A stretch of DNA of 64,000 nucleotides from Prinia subflava (taxonomy: Eukaryota > Chordata > Aves > Passeriformes > Cisticolidae). The position numbers and the translations under genes were made by a program. Position 1 is the stretch's first letter; every line of letters starts with the position of its first letter. Below, in pieces: positions 25,940-34,034 of this stretch. The stretch is taken from positions 79,076,472 through 79,140,471 of the forward strand of contig NC_086249.1 of NCBI RefSeq assembly GCF_021018805.1, in the 5' to 3' direction. The notes under the pieces are model-generated. The model worked only from the letters and a program-made list of their open reading frames with translations. It made no database searches and was not told where the DNA came from.

Positions 25940-26345
25940 CCGCGTGGCACTCCAGGTTGCCCCGAGCTGCGGTGCCCGTGCCTGTGTTTAATTACCGCTC
26001 TCACTCCCTCGCAGGCCTCGGGTCCGTTGGAGGCACCGCACCGCCTGGGACACTTTCGGGCGGCCCCTGAACCGGCAACCCCCGCAGCCGTCCCCCCGCC
26101 CGCCGGCCCCGGGAGCCGCGGGGCGCTGTCCCGGCGGTGTGCGGGCGGTGCCGGTGTGCGGGCGGTGCCGGTGTGCGGGCGGTGCCGGTGTGCGGGCAGG
26201 GCCGGTGTGCGGGCGGTGCCGGTGTGCGGGCAGGGCCGGGCCCGAGCGGCCCCCGCCGCCCTCAGCCCCCGCCGGAGCTCGGGGAGGGCGCGTCGCGGGG
26301 CGCCCCCTGGCGGCCAGCCGGCGCCAGGCGGAGCGCGCCCAAAGT
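25940..26345. promoter_or_regulatory. CpG island about 5 kb upstream
   Basis: Strongly GC- and CpG-rich, and contains the 17-bp minisatellite at 26137-26238. The 235-codon minus ORF and the 155-codon plus ORF across it read as Gly/Arg/Ala/Pro or HTGTARTPA repeats produced by the minisatellite, not as proteins. Possible non-coding promoter or Polycomb-responsive island. Confidence 0.55.
26137..26238. repeat. 17-bp GC-rich minisatellite, six copies
   Basis: Six head-to-tail 17-bp units start at 26137, 26154, 26171, 26188, 26205 and 26222. Two unit types alternate: A is GTGTGCGGGCGGTGCCG and B is GTGTGCGGGCAGGGCCG, in the order A-A-A-B-A-B. Each unit keeps GGG runs and CpG sites. The exact spacing and the two-variant map show recent unequal exchange or slippage. 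Confidence 0.95.
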
Positions 26346-27295
26346 TGATTTTGTTCAGCAAGCCGTGTCGTATAAAATTAACGACAGCCAATAAAATTAG
26401 CTTACATGTTTCAACCGTAAAAGTCCAAAACAAAATAAAGCTAGTTTTAGTGAAGCTAAGAAGCTCTGCTTTGGCCCCGTTCTCTCTGGCTTGAACTGGG
26501 GTCCTTTTATCTAAAGCCCAGTGCACAAACATATAGCTTAATGTGACTAGTGTTCTTCCTTTTATTTCTTTCTCTATGGCAACCAATATGTTCTGCTCAG
26601 AAATGTTCCCCCATCAAGGAAACAAATGATCTTGAGGGAGCAGCTCTATACGGCATCTGTTCCGATGGAGCACACAGAGTTAACCCCAGTCAAAAGAGAC
26701 GCTGGGCACGTCAACAAGAAGTGGAAAATGAGCGATTCTTCTCCCCCCCAAATTGAAACCTATACCTCCGTAGTTTTACAAGCCATTTTATTGATTTGGC
26801 TATCGACCGTTTCCAAAGAAGTAACTAATTCTAGGAAATTACAATGATCACCAGCTATTGTGTATCCAAAAGAGCAGCAACAGAGGTGGCAAGGAAAAAA
26901 AAAATGCAAATAACGCGGTAAAATTAAAATAAATTAAAGTCACGGAATGGGATATTTAAGGTTCGGTAAAGTTTTCGGGAGAGGTGTCTGGCCTGTTAAT
27001 TTAATCCTACATTATTTATCACATTATTTATCACAGTGACCCAAACGTTATAGAAGAGTTTCAGATCATTAGACTACACTTCTCAATTGGATGGGATTCG
27101 GGGAAAGCGGAAAGACAGGCAAGATTGTCAAGAGAGAGAAACAAAGTGAAATCTGGTCTGTAATCCTCCAGCCCCAATCTCCTTGGAGAATAAAATGAAG
27201 GGATGTCCTGGTTAGTTTTGATTGATTATACTCTTTCTGATGGACTTTCACTACAGAGCTCTAGGTGTTGCGCTTAACCGTCTGTTCCCTAGTTA
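26346..27295. promoter_or_regulatory. Candidate conserved AT-rich region
   Basis: Unique AT-rich sequence between two CpG islands. It contains a perfect octamer (26904-26911), CCAAT sequences, repeated TTATTTATCACA near 27013-27036 and many TAAT cores. No ORF of note. Candidate proximal enhancer cluster, 4-5 kb upstream of the CDS. Confidence 0.3.
26904..26911 (+). promoter_or_regulatory. Perfect POU octamer site
   Basis: ATGCAAAT followed by AACGCG, about 4.5 kb upstream of the POU3F3 CDS. Candidate autoregulatory site. Confidence 0.35.
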
Positions 27296-27299
27296 CAGT

Positions 27300-27600
27300 A
27301 TTAACCCTGTGCGTGCACCGCCGCTCCGCACCTTCCCCTGCCTCCCCCCGCGCCCGTCCCTCGGCCGGCAGGTGCTCGGGTCACCGCGCCCCGGCTCGGC
27401 CCCGGCCCCGGCCCCGGCCCCTCTCCCGCCCGCTGCACCGGCCGGGCCCCCTCCGCGCCCGCCGGGCGACCCCCCCGGCCCCCCCGCGAAGCAGCGTTTG
27501 AAAACAGCCTGCATCTCCGCCTCGCCTCCCCTTCACAAATCTGTAATATTTTCGAGAGCTTTCCTCGCCCCCCCACCCCGGCCCAGCCTCCCCGAGTCTT
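27300..27600. promoter_or_regulatory. CpG island about 4 kb upstream
   Basis: GC-rich block with repeated GGCCCC hexamers near 27391-27420. ORFs on both strands are Pro/Arg/Ala-rich shadows of the composition. Confidence 0.5.
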
Positions 27601-28082
27601 GGTGTTACAATAATTAACAGTGCCCAGAAAAGTGAAGTAGTAACCAGAAAGACTTTCCAGCGCTGAAGAATTGCTTTGCTGCCTTGAGCTTTGGAATGAA
27701 TCCATGCTTTTTATGTAATATTTCACTAAGGTGCTTTTTGTTGCTGGTGGGATTTTTTTTCCCTTTCCCTTTTTTTTTTCCAGCCTGTTTCCTTCAAGGC
27801 AGTTGCCATGGGTTTCCCTGTCTTGTCCTAACCTTTTGAAAATATATATCCAGAAGACTTTAAAGAAAACAAAAGTAGATAAAAAATGTAAAACACTTAC
27901 CGATCAAACTTCCAGGATTTAGAGAATTTTTTTTAATTTTTGATTTTAATAAGGTGACAGGGGGGAAAAAGCATGTTCTCAACTCCAGCGAAACGATCCA
28001 TGTTAAGATTTTCCTTTGCACTGACTCCACTAAGCCCCGCTCTCCACTAGTCTATTATTTTCACCAAAATATATGAAAATTT

Positions 28083-28090
28083 ATGCAAAT
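28083..28090 (+). promoter_or_regulatory. Octamer overlapping a POU-III-like site
   Basis: ATGCAAAT. Read on the other strand it continues as ATTTGCATAAAT, so the octamer overlaps a GCAT-spacer-TAAT-like arrangement preferred by BRN-type POU proteins. It lies about 2.2 kb upstream of the first TATA box in unique AT-rich DNA, which makes it the best single-site autoregulation candidate upstream. Confidence 0.4.
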
Positions 28091-28730
28091 GAAAATCAGC
28101 ACTAACTGTTCTCCCCTTGTTATACTTTGGATTTTTTTCCAGACAAAACAATCTCACTCTGCAAGGGAGGGGGTGGGAAGAGTTGGGGAACGAAGTTGGT
28201 TGTTTGTTTTTTGTTGGGATATTTTTTAAAATAAAAGACCTTACTCTATCTTAAGCTTTTTTTGTTGTTGTTGTTGTCGCTGTTATGATGGTGTACGCTG
28301 TTTTTTTGTTTTGTTTTGCTTTTTATTTTGGGGGGATTTCTCCACCCCCCCACACCTTCCTTTTTTATTAAGAAAGTAGATCTGTTTGCAGAGGCGCTAT
28401 CACGTTTCATCAGGCCACCTGAGACGGCTTTTGAAAGCGTGTACTGTGAAATTCATAGCAGTAATTTAGACAAAATCCTCACTGTATATTAATGAAAGAC
28501 GGCCCCATGGCACCGTTCCTATCCTCCCCATTCAGTGTAAACAAAACCACGAGACTCACTCGGTTTTTGAGCCTGATCCAAGCAAAATCGGCTGGAAAGG
28601 AAAACATGGGGTTCTGGCACTGACTATTCAAACGTCTGCACCTGGAGATCTCAGATTTATTCAATGAAATCTGTGTTGGATCTTTTATATATAAAAAAGA
28701 AACCTTTGGAGGACGCATGGGAACAAATAT

Positions 28731-28732
28731 AC

Positions 28733-28763
<31 letters not shown>
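28731..28763. repeat. (CATA)n(TA)n microsatellite
   Basis: CATA units followed by about ten alternating TA dinucleotides. Confidence 0.85.
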
Positions 28764-29032
28764 ATGATTATGTTTGGTGTTTAGTTACCAGCGCCCTTAA
28801 GATCCGTACGCTTCACTTGAATGGTTTTTCTAACCCGACCTGCCATGGTATTTTGTGCTGTGCCAGCCGGGGGCTGGAGGGAGCCCCGAGCACCGGCTGC
28901 CGAGCGCGGCGGGATCGGGACGGCATGGAAGGCGCTGCCAGCGGGACGCAGCTCACCGCCTCCCAGGGCCGGGTTATTCAGCGTGCGGAAGAGAGGAGCG
29001 GGGTGGGCAGGGGCAGGCGGGGGGCGACGCTG

Positions 29033-29056
29033 CCCATTCCCATTCCCATTCCCATT
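29033..29056. repeat. (CCCATT)4 hexanucleotide repeat
   Basis: Four exact CCCATT units within the promoter CpG island. In one frame they read as Pro-Ile repeats, which creates a false coding impression. Confidence 0.9.
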
Positions 29057-29957
29057 CCGTGCCCGCACCGCGCGTGTTTTCTTCGCGCGGCCCCGCCACC
29101 CGGGGAGCGCGCGTGGGACGGCGCTGCGCGGCGAGGCGATCACTGGCAGCGCCGTGTCCCTTCCGTGTCCGAGCGGTGTTATTGCACCGGCAGTCCCCGA
29201 GGAGCGTTCAATTTGCCCTTGTTTTTGTTGCCACTTTCTCTTTCTCCGTGGTTCACTGAGGTTGCCTGCGCGCAGTGTTTCCGCTCGGTCGCATCTCTCC
29301 CCCGCGCCCCCCGCCTCTCCCGCCCCCCTTAACTCTTTCCGCTGGACGAGAAATAATACAGCGTTTCATGCCGCGAGGCTGGCTCCCTGCGAGTAGAGCG
29401 CAGCGCGCAGGGCAAGCCCGGACGCCGGCTCCCCTTGCCACCCCCCCCCGCCGACGGGGCGGCCCTTCTCCGGCGCTGCCGGGCCAGCCCCCCGGCGTGA
29501 CGGCTGCGGACGGGCTGCCGCGGTCCGGGGCGCACCCCGGGGTGCGGGGGCGGACAAAGGGAGGAGGGGGCGGGCGGGGGGCGGGTGCCTGCGGGGCTGA
29601 GCGCCGGCGGGGGGGCCAGCTCCGAATGTCGGTACGGACATTGCCGGCGGATACGCGTGCCCGGCGGTGACACCTTCGCACAAACGCCTTTCCGAATCCA
29701 GCCCGGTACCGGCGTCGCTATTATTGTCGTTATTACTGTTGTTATTAATTATTACCGCCCGCGCTCGACTCTGCCCGAGCGGCGACGGCGGGAGAGCGCC
29801 GAGGTGCGTGCGTCCGCCGGGCAGGAAGAGTTAAGAGGCGGAGGGAGGGATGGAGGGAGGGAGGGAGGAGGAAGGAGGAAGGGGAGAGGGAGGAGGGATG
29901 GAGGCAAGGGGGGGCAACTTCCATCGCCGACGCCACTTCGCCTAAATTAAAAAGCAG

Positions 29958-29962
29958 CCAAT
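29958..29962 (+). promoter_or_regulatory. CCAAT box, distal
   Basis: AGCCAATCGG, a good NF-Y site (core CCAAT), about 335 bp upstream of the first TATA box. The same ten bases recur 66 bp downstream. Confidence 0.55.
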
Positions 29963-30023
29963 CGGAACGGCCGGAAGGGGGGCCGCGCGGCCGGCGGCGC
30001 GCTGTCCGTCACGGGGCGCGCAG

Positions 30024-30028
30024 CCAAT
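30024..30028 (+). promoter_or_regulatory. CCAAT box, proximal
   Basis: A second AGCCAATCGG, followed directly by a GGGGGCGG GC box. Paired CCAAT boxes are typical of NF-Y promoters, although the distance to the TATA box (about 270 bp) is longer than usual. Confidence 0.55.
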
Positions 30029-30096
30029 CGGCGGGGGCGGCGGCGGCCGCTTCCTCGCGGCGGGGCCGGGCGCTGGCGGCGCGGGCGGCGGCGGCG

Positions 30097-30187
30097 GGAG
30101 GAGAGGGAGGGACGGAGGGACGGAGGGACGGACGGACGGGAGGGAGGGAGGGAGGGAGGGAAGGAAGGAGGGAGGGAGGGAGGAGGG
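30097..30187. repeat. GGGA/GGAC purine tract
   Basis: About 90 bp of near-pure purine on the + strand with more than ten GGG runs. It consists of GGAGGGA and GGACGGA units and lies about 110 bp before the TATA box. It has G-quadruplex or triplex potential. A shorter tract of the same type is at 29843-29911. Confidence 0.8.
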
Positions 30188-30295
30188 CGCGGGCACGGCC
30201 CGGGAGAGGGAGGCGGGGAGAGGCGAGCGGCGGGACTCCGGCACCGCCAGTGCGCGCTGCCAGCCCGGCAGCCAACTTCCCCGCTGGAGTTAGTG

Positions 30296-30303
30296 TATAA
30301 AGG
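30296..30303 (+). promoter_or_regulatory. TATA box, upstream promoter
   Basis: TATAAAGG at the 3' edge of the promoter CpG island. A start about 30 bp downstream, near 30326, would give a leader of about 1.08 kb containing all four upstream ORFs. The start site itself cannot be seen. Confidence 0.5.
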
Positions 30304-30414
30304 ATACCATATATGCACACACACATACACACACCTCTCCAGCAAGGCGCTCCTCCTCCGCCTCCTCCCTCGACCAACTGCTGGAATTAAAATAAAAAGC
30401 AAAACAAACACAAC

Positions 30415-30415
<1 letters not shown>

Positions 30416-30453
<38 letters not shown>
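30416..30453. repeat. A38 tract in the long leader
   Basis: Uninterrupted 38 A. If the upstream promoter is used this run lies within the first 130 nt of the mRNA, where a poly(A) leader could bind PABP or affect scanning. Confidence 0.9.
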
Positions 30454-30455
<2 letters not shown>

Positions 30456-30594
30456 CAACAAACCAAGCGAGACAGAGCGAGAGAGAGCGGGAGAGGGAAA
30501 GAAACAATTCGCGAGGTAACAAGAAATTTCAACTTTTTAAATTTCTTTTTTACTTTTTTTTTCGACCGCCTAAAGGAAAGGTAGAGAGGAAAAA

Positions 30595-30687
30595 ATGTCT
30601 TATCCAGAGCGTGACTCTAGCAAGAAGGCTCCGGCAGGACTCTTGTTTCAAAGAGGACAAAGTGCTTCAGCAACAGCACAACTTTGA
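30595..30687 (+). CDS. uORF1 of POU3F3 leader, 30 codons
   Basis: First ATG downstream of the predicted upstream start. A at -3 gives an acceptable Kozak context (AAAAAATGT). It encodes 30 residues starting MSYPERDSSKK and ending ATAQL, then TGA at 30685. It is out of frame with the POU3F3 CDS. Its stop lies one codon (GAA) before the ATG of the next uORF, in the same frame, so reinitiation or readthrough would connect the two. No known domain; the likely role, if any, is control of downstream initiation. Confidence 0.4.
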   Translation: MSYPERDSSKKAPAGLLFQRGQSASATAQL

Positions 30688-30690
30688 GAA

Positions 30691-30741
30691 ATGCATCATC
30701 ACCACCATCACCACCATCATCATCACAGGAAGTTTTCTTAG
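30691..30741 (+). CDS. uORF2, polyhistidine micro-ORF
   Basis: ATG followed by eleven consecutive His codons (mixed CAT and CAC), then Arg-Lys-Phe-Ser and TAG. G at -3 gives a moderate start context. It is in the frame of uORF1, separated from its stop by a single GAA codon, and about 660 nt upstream of the POU3F3 ATG. Inferred: translation of a pure His run could slow ribosomes or couple initiation to histidine or His-tRNA supply. Alternatively it is a CAY trinucleotide repeat that happens to follow an ATG. The mixed codons argue mildly against a fresh pure repeat. Confidence 0.4.
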   Translation: MHHHHHHHHHHHRKFS

Positions 30742-30908
30742 GACACCAACAAAACTTGCAAATAACAGAGCAAAACGAGATCGAGGAACCGAGGAGAGAA
30801 AGACAGAGAGAGAGACAGAAAAAAAGGAAAATATACCCACACACAAAGCCTTAAAGGAAGAAGAAAAGGAAAAGTTTCGCTCTGAGAGGGGAAGGCTGAG
30901 AGGAGGAG

Positions 30909-30920
30909 ATGTACTCCTAG
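30909..30920 (+). CDS. uORF3, Met-Tyr-Ser micro-ORF
   Basis: ATG TAC TCC TAG with G at -3 (GAGATGT). It is in frame with the POU3F3 CDS but closed at once. It encodes the same tripeptide as uORF4 with a different Ser codon and a different stop. Confidence 0.35.
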   Translation: MYS

Positions 30921-31048
30921 GGGAGCGGAGGGGAGAAGGCACGGGGGCTTTTTGATCCCCCCCCCCCTTTTTTTCGCTTTTTAGCCTTTGTTTGGTTTCC
31001 TCCCTGCGAGCAGCAAACCCGGGCGAGAAGAAGGCGGAGGAAAACTAC

Positions 31049-31060
31049 ATGTACAGCTAA
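31049..31060 (+). CDS. uORF4, Met-Tyr-Ser micro-ORF
   Basis: ATG TAC AGC TAA. It repeats the peptide of uORF3 with a Ser codon of the other family, so the two are not simple copies at this length. It is the last uATG before the CDS and lies 60 bp upstream of the second TATA box, so it is absent from transcripts started there. The context is weaker (T at -3). Confidence 0.35.
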   Translation: MYS

Positions 31061-31108
31061 ATATTTCTCTTTTTTTGGAAAAAGAAAAAAAAAGAAAGGC
31101 TAAAAAAA

Positions 31109-31117
31109 TATAAAAGG
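31109..31117 (+). promoter_or_regulatory. TATA box, downstream promoter
   Basis: TATAAAAGG, a full consensus TATA box, about 30 bp before a possible start near 31139. Transcripts from here would have a leader of about 265 nt with no upstream ATG, since none occurs between 31061 and 31403. It may be a real second promoter or an AT-rich chance match in the leader. Confidence 0.45.
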
Positions 31118-31129
31118 CGAAGCGAGAGC

Positions 31130-31672
31130 CGGCGACCGCAACGAGCGCGCCGCGGAGCGGAGGCAGGACGGCCGGCGGACGGGCGGAGGAGAGCGCGCAG
31201 CGGAGCGCTAGCAGGTGAACCCCGCGCCCCGGCGCCCCGGCGAGGCTGGGAAGGCGGCGGCGGCGGCGGCGCGGGCGGCGGCCCCGGCAGCAGCCCCGGC
31301 AGCGCCGGGCAAGGGCGCTCGCGGCGGGCGCCCGGCAGCCGGCGGCGGCGGCGCAGCGGCGGCTGCGGCGCGGCGGGGGCGAGCGGCGGGCGGCGGGCGC
31401 GGGATGGCCGCGGCCACCTCTAACCCCTACCTCCCCGGCAACGGCATCCTGGCGGCCGGCTCCATCGTCCACGCGGACTCGGGCGGCGGCGGCGGCGGCG
31501 GCGGCGGCGGCATGCAGCCGGGGAGCGTGGCCGTCACCTCGGTGGCGGGCGGCTACCGCGGCGACCCGGCGGCCAAGATGGTCCAGAGCGACTTCATGCC
31601 GGGCGCCATGGCCGCCAGCAACGGCGGCCATATGCTGAGCCATGCCCACCAGTGGGTGACAGCCCTGCCCCA

Positions 31673-31705
<33 letters not shown>

Positions 31706-32870
31706 TGCCGCCGAAGCGGGCTCGCCCTGGTCCGGCAGCCCCGTGGGCATGACGGGCAGCCCCCAGCAGCCGCCGCCGCCGCCCGACGTCAAGGGCAGCG
31801 GCGGACGCGACGACCTGCACTCGGGAGCGGCGCTGCACCACCGGCCGCCCCACCTGGGCCCCCCGCACCAGGGGCACCCGGCGGCCTGGGGGGCGGCGGC
31901 GGCCGCCCACCTACCCTCCATGGCCGGCGGGCAGCAGCAGCAGCAGTCGCTCCTCTACTCGCAGCCCGGGGGTTTCACGGTGAACGGCATGTTGAGCCCC
32001 CCCCCCGGCGGTCAGAGCCTGGTGCACCCGGGGCTCGTGCGCGGCGAGACGCCGGAGCTGGGCGAGCACCCCGGGCATCACCACCACCACCACCACCAGC
32101 ACCCCGGGCACCACCCGCCGCACCACGGCGGCGTCAACAGCCACGACCCGCACTCGGACGAGGACACGCCGACCTCCGACGACCTGGAGCAGTTCGCCAA
32201 GCAGTTCAAGCAGCGGCGGATTAAGCTGGGCTTCACCCAGGCCGACGTGGGGCTGGCGCTGGGCACCCTCTACGGCAACGTCTTCTCGCAGACCACCATC
32301 TGCCGCTTCGAGGCCCTACAGCTCAGCTTCAAGAACATGTGCAAGCTGAAGCCTTTGTTGAACAAGTGGCTGGAGGAAGCCGACTCTTCCACGGGCAGTC
32401 CCACCAGCATCGACAAGATCGCCGCCCAGGGCAGGAAGAGGAAGAAGCGGACCTCCATCGAGGTGAGTGTCAAGGGGGCCTTGGAGAGCCACTTTCTGAA
32501 ATGCCCCAAGCCCTCCGCCCAGGAGATTACGAACCTAGCGGACAGCCTGCAGCTGGAGAAGGAGGTGGTCAGGGTTTGGTTTTGCAATCGGAGGCAGAAA
32601 GAGAAACGGATGACCCCCCCGGGGATCCAGCAGCAGACCCCCGACGATGTCTACTCCCAGGTCGGCACCGTCAACTCCGACACGCCGCCCCCTCACCACG
32701 GACTGCAGACCAGCGTGCAGTGAGGGGCACCGCGGGCGGGCCGGGCAGCGCGGGGGCAGCGCGGGCCGGGCCGGGCCGGGCCGGGCAGAGCCGCCGGCCC
32801 CGCCGCCGGCCCCGGCACCGCCGCGCACAGCCGCACGCTCACACAGACACACGCGCGCACACACACACGA
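31130..32870. promoter_or_regulatory. CpG island over the POU3F3 CDS
   Basis: Extreme GC and CpG density from the late leader to just after the stop, with GCC/GGC trinucleotide runs coding for Ala and Gly. A 309-codon minus-strand ORF (30981-31910) and other shadow ORFs result from this composition. Confidence 0.75.
31404..32723 (+). CDS. POU3F3: POU class III transcription factor BRN1
   Basis: Single-exon CDS of 439 residues. Start: ATG at 31404 in strong context (GGGATGG), opening with the family N-terminus [13 protein letters not shown]. The open frame continues upstream only to a GTG at 31215, just after an in-frame TAG. Domains: Gly run 27-36; conserved KMVQSDFM...[10 protein letters not shown] block 58-84; Ala13 at 91-103; Gln and His runs (177-181, 225-231); POU-specific domain about 252-326; linker 327-344; POU homeodomain about 345-404 with WFCNRR at 392-397 (Cys at position 50, Asn at 51). 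The end, [13 protein letters not shown]...HHGLQTSVQ, identifies POU3F3 rather than POU3F1, F2 or F4. Role: nuclear octamer-binding activator of cortical, inner ear and kidney development. Human POU3F3 is about 500 residues; this copy is shorter mainly in the Gly, Ala and His runs. Class III POU genes are normally intronless, as here. Oddity: GAG|GTGAGT, a near-perfect splice donor, lies at 32460-32468 in the homeodomain. Confidence 0.98.
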
Positions 32871-34028
32871 TCCAGGCTCGTTCAGACTGCTTGTGTTTAT
32901 ATATATATGGATATATGCGTGCATCTATATATATATAAGATCGATACCAATAGGGAGCGGTGGAGAAGGTCGATCCGAGCGAGAGCGTTTAGACCGTGTT
33001 GGGAAAACGGGGTGGAGATGCATAATGCACCAAAACTGCAGATGTGCCGGGGGGTTGGTTGGTTGGTTGTGGGGAAAGGTCTTGGGGGGGGTGGGCTTGG
33101 GCTTTATTTTTATTTTTCTCCAAATTATCCCCTTCTCGCAGTAAGGAGCACCACTGTCTGCTCTTCTTCTCTCCCCTCCTCCACGCCCCCCCCGCACTCT
33201 TCCCCCCATCCCCAAAAGGGCTCTCTTCTATGAATCACAGAAACTTTTTTTCTTTCTCCGTTCTCTCTCCCTCTTTTTATTTTTTTTTTTCCAATGGGAG
33301 CAATCAAAAAAAGGGAAGCAGAAGAAAAATAATCTGGTTAATCAGAGGGTGCCTGCTGCATACCAGCACCCTGTTTTTCTTGGCCAAACCGTAGAATTTT
33401 GGTGCAAGGCAGACATCCACACTGAAAACATATATATCTATATATCTATATACTCTGCAAAATGAAAGGGTCCACTTTCTCCAGGAAAAAAAAAAATGCA
33501 CACAGCACTAAAAACAAGCAGGCTGAATAGGGAAGCAAATACATATATATATATTTATCTATATATATAGGTATAGCTATAGAAAAAAATATGGAAATAA
33601 ATGCCCGCACGCGGAGAAAACTGACCCTGAGGAGAAAGGGGGGAGGGACAGACGCCAGGGGGAGGGTGAGAGAAGGAGAGGCTGTTGGTCCCTAAAGTTC
33701 GAGCTCTGTGGAAGGACTTTGCATGAATTAAAGGAACCAGGGAAAGAAAGGGAAATAATTTAGGGCTGTCAAAGTCCTGCTCCTGACGGCTGCCAATCAT
33801 CATGGAAGAGTCATAAAAAAAATCCACTGCTAATATTTTTTTTATTAATATTTTTATTTTTTATTTCTGGACTGATTCAGATAAAGGGATTTAGAAGGAC
33901 TGAGCATCTGCAGCTGCACTTATCTGAACTTCTCCTCTCCTAAATCCGTTGCCAACTTTGATTGAATGGGTGCTGTGGATGTGATTATATAATACTGCCA
34001 TTTCCAAGCAGTGTTTTTGGTAGGTTTT

Positions 34029-34034
34029 AATAAA
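34029..34034 (+). terminator. Candidate proximal poly(A) signal
   Basis: AATAAA 1.3 kb after the stop codon, followed within 50 nt by a GT-rich stretch (GTTAGATCCGTTGTTGATC). Plausible end of a short 3' UTR. Other AATAAA copies (for example 33596 and 34337) have weaker surroundings. Confidence 0.35.

Larger units (their letters stand above)
27601..28830. other. Upstream AT-rich spacer
   Basis: Unique AT-rich DNA with GTT repeats near 28264-28276, a T/G-rich stretch near 28300-28330 and an ATAC/AT microsatellite near 28731-28763. It includes the octamer at 28083-28090. No gene seen. Confidence 0.5.
28840..30290. promoter_or_regulatory. Promoter CpG island of POU3F3
   Basis: About 1.4 kb of GC- and CpG-dense DNA ending just before the first TATA box. 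It holds two CCAAT boxes, GGGCGG-type GC boxes and G-rich purine tracts (29843-29911 and 30097-30187). Known: mammalian POU3F3 sits in a large CpG island and has a divergent non-coding RNA nearby (linc-Brn1a/PANTR1 family). A divergent start in 28.8-29.7 kb is therefore plausible but not visible. ORFs up to 222 codons across this block overlap in all frames and are composition artefacts. Confidence 0.7.

Noticed and set aside
25879..26586. 235-codon minus ORF with Arg-Thr-Pro-Ala repeats
   Set aside because: The repeats are the 17-bp minisatellite translated; flanks have unrelated composition.
28664..29332. 222-codon ORF with Pro-Ile repeats
   Set aside because: Crosses a TA microsatellite, a CCCATT repeat and the promoter CpG island; low-complexity artefact.
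30691..30741. Polyhistidine run as vector His-tag contamination
   Set aside because: Codon order is irregular, there are no tag, protease-site or vector sequences around it, and the flanks read as a natural leader.
30981..31910. 309-codon ORF antisense to POU3F3
   Set aside because: Shadow of the GC-rich CDS, made of His/Arg/Ala/Gly runs that mirror the coding trinucleotide repeats.
31404..32723. POU3F1, POU3F2 or POU3F4 identity
   Set aside because: The N-terminus, the KMVQSDFM block and especially the C-terminal DDVYSQVG...GLQTSVQ match POU3F3 as I know it.
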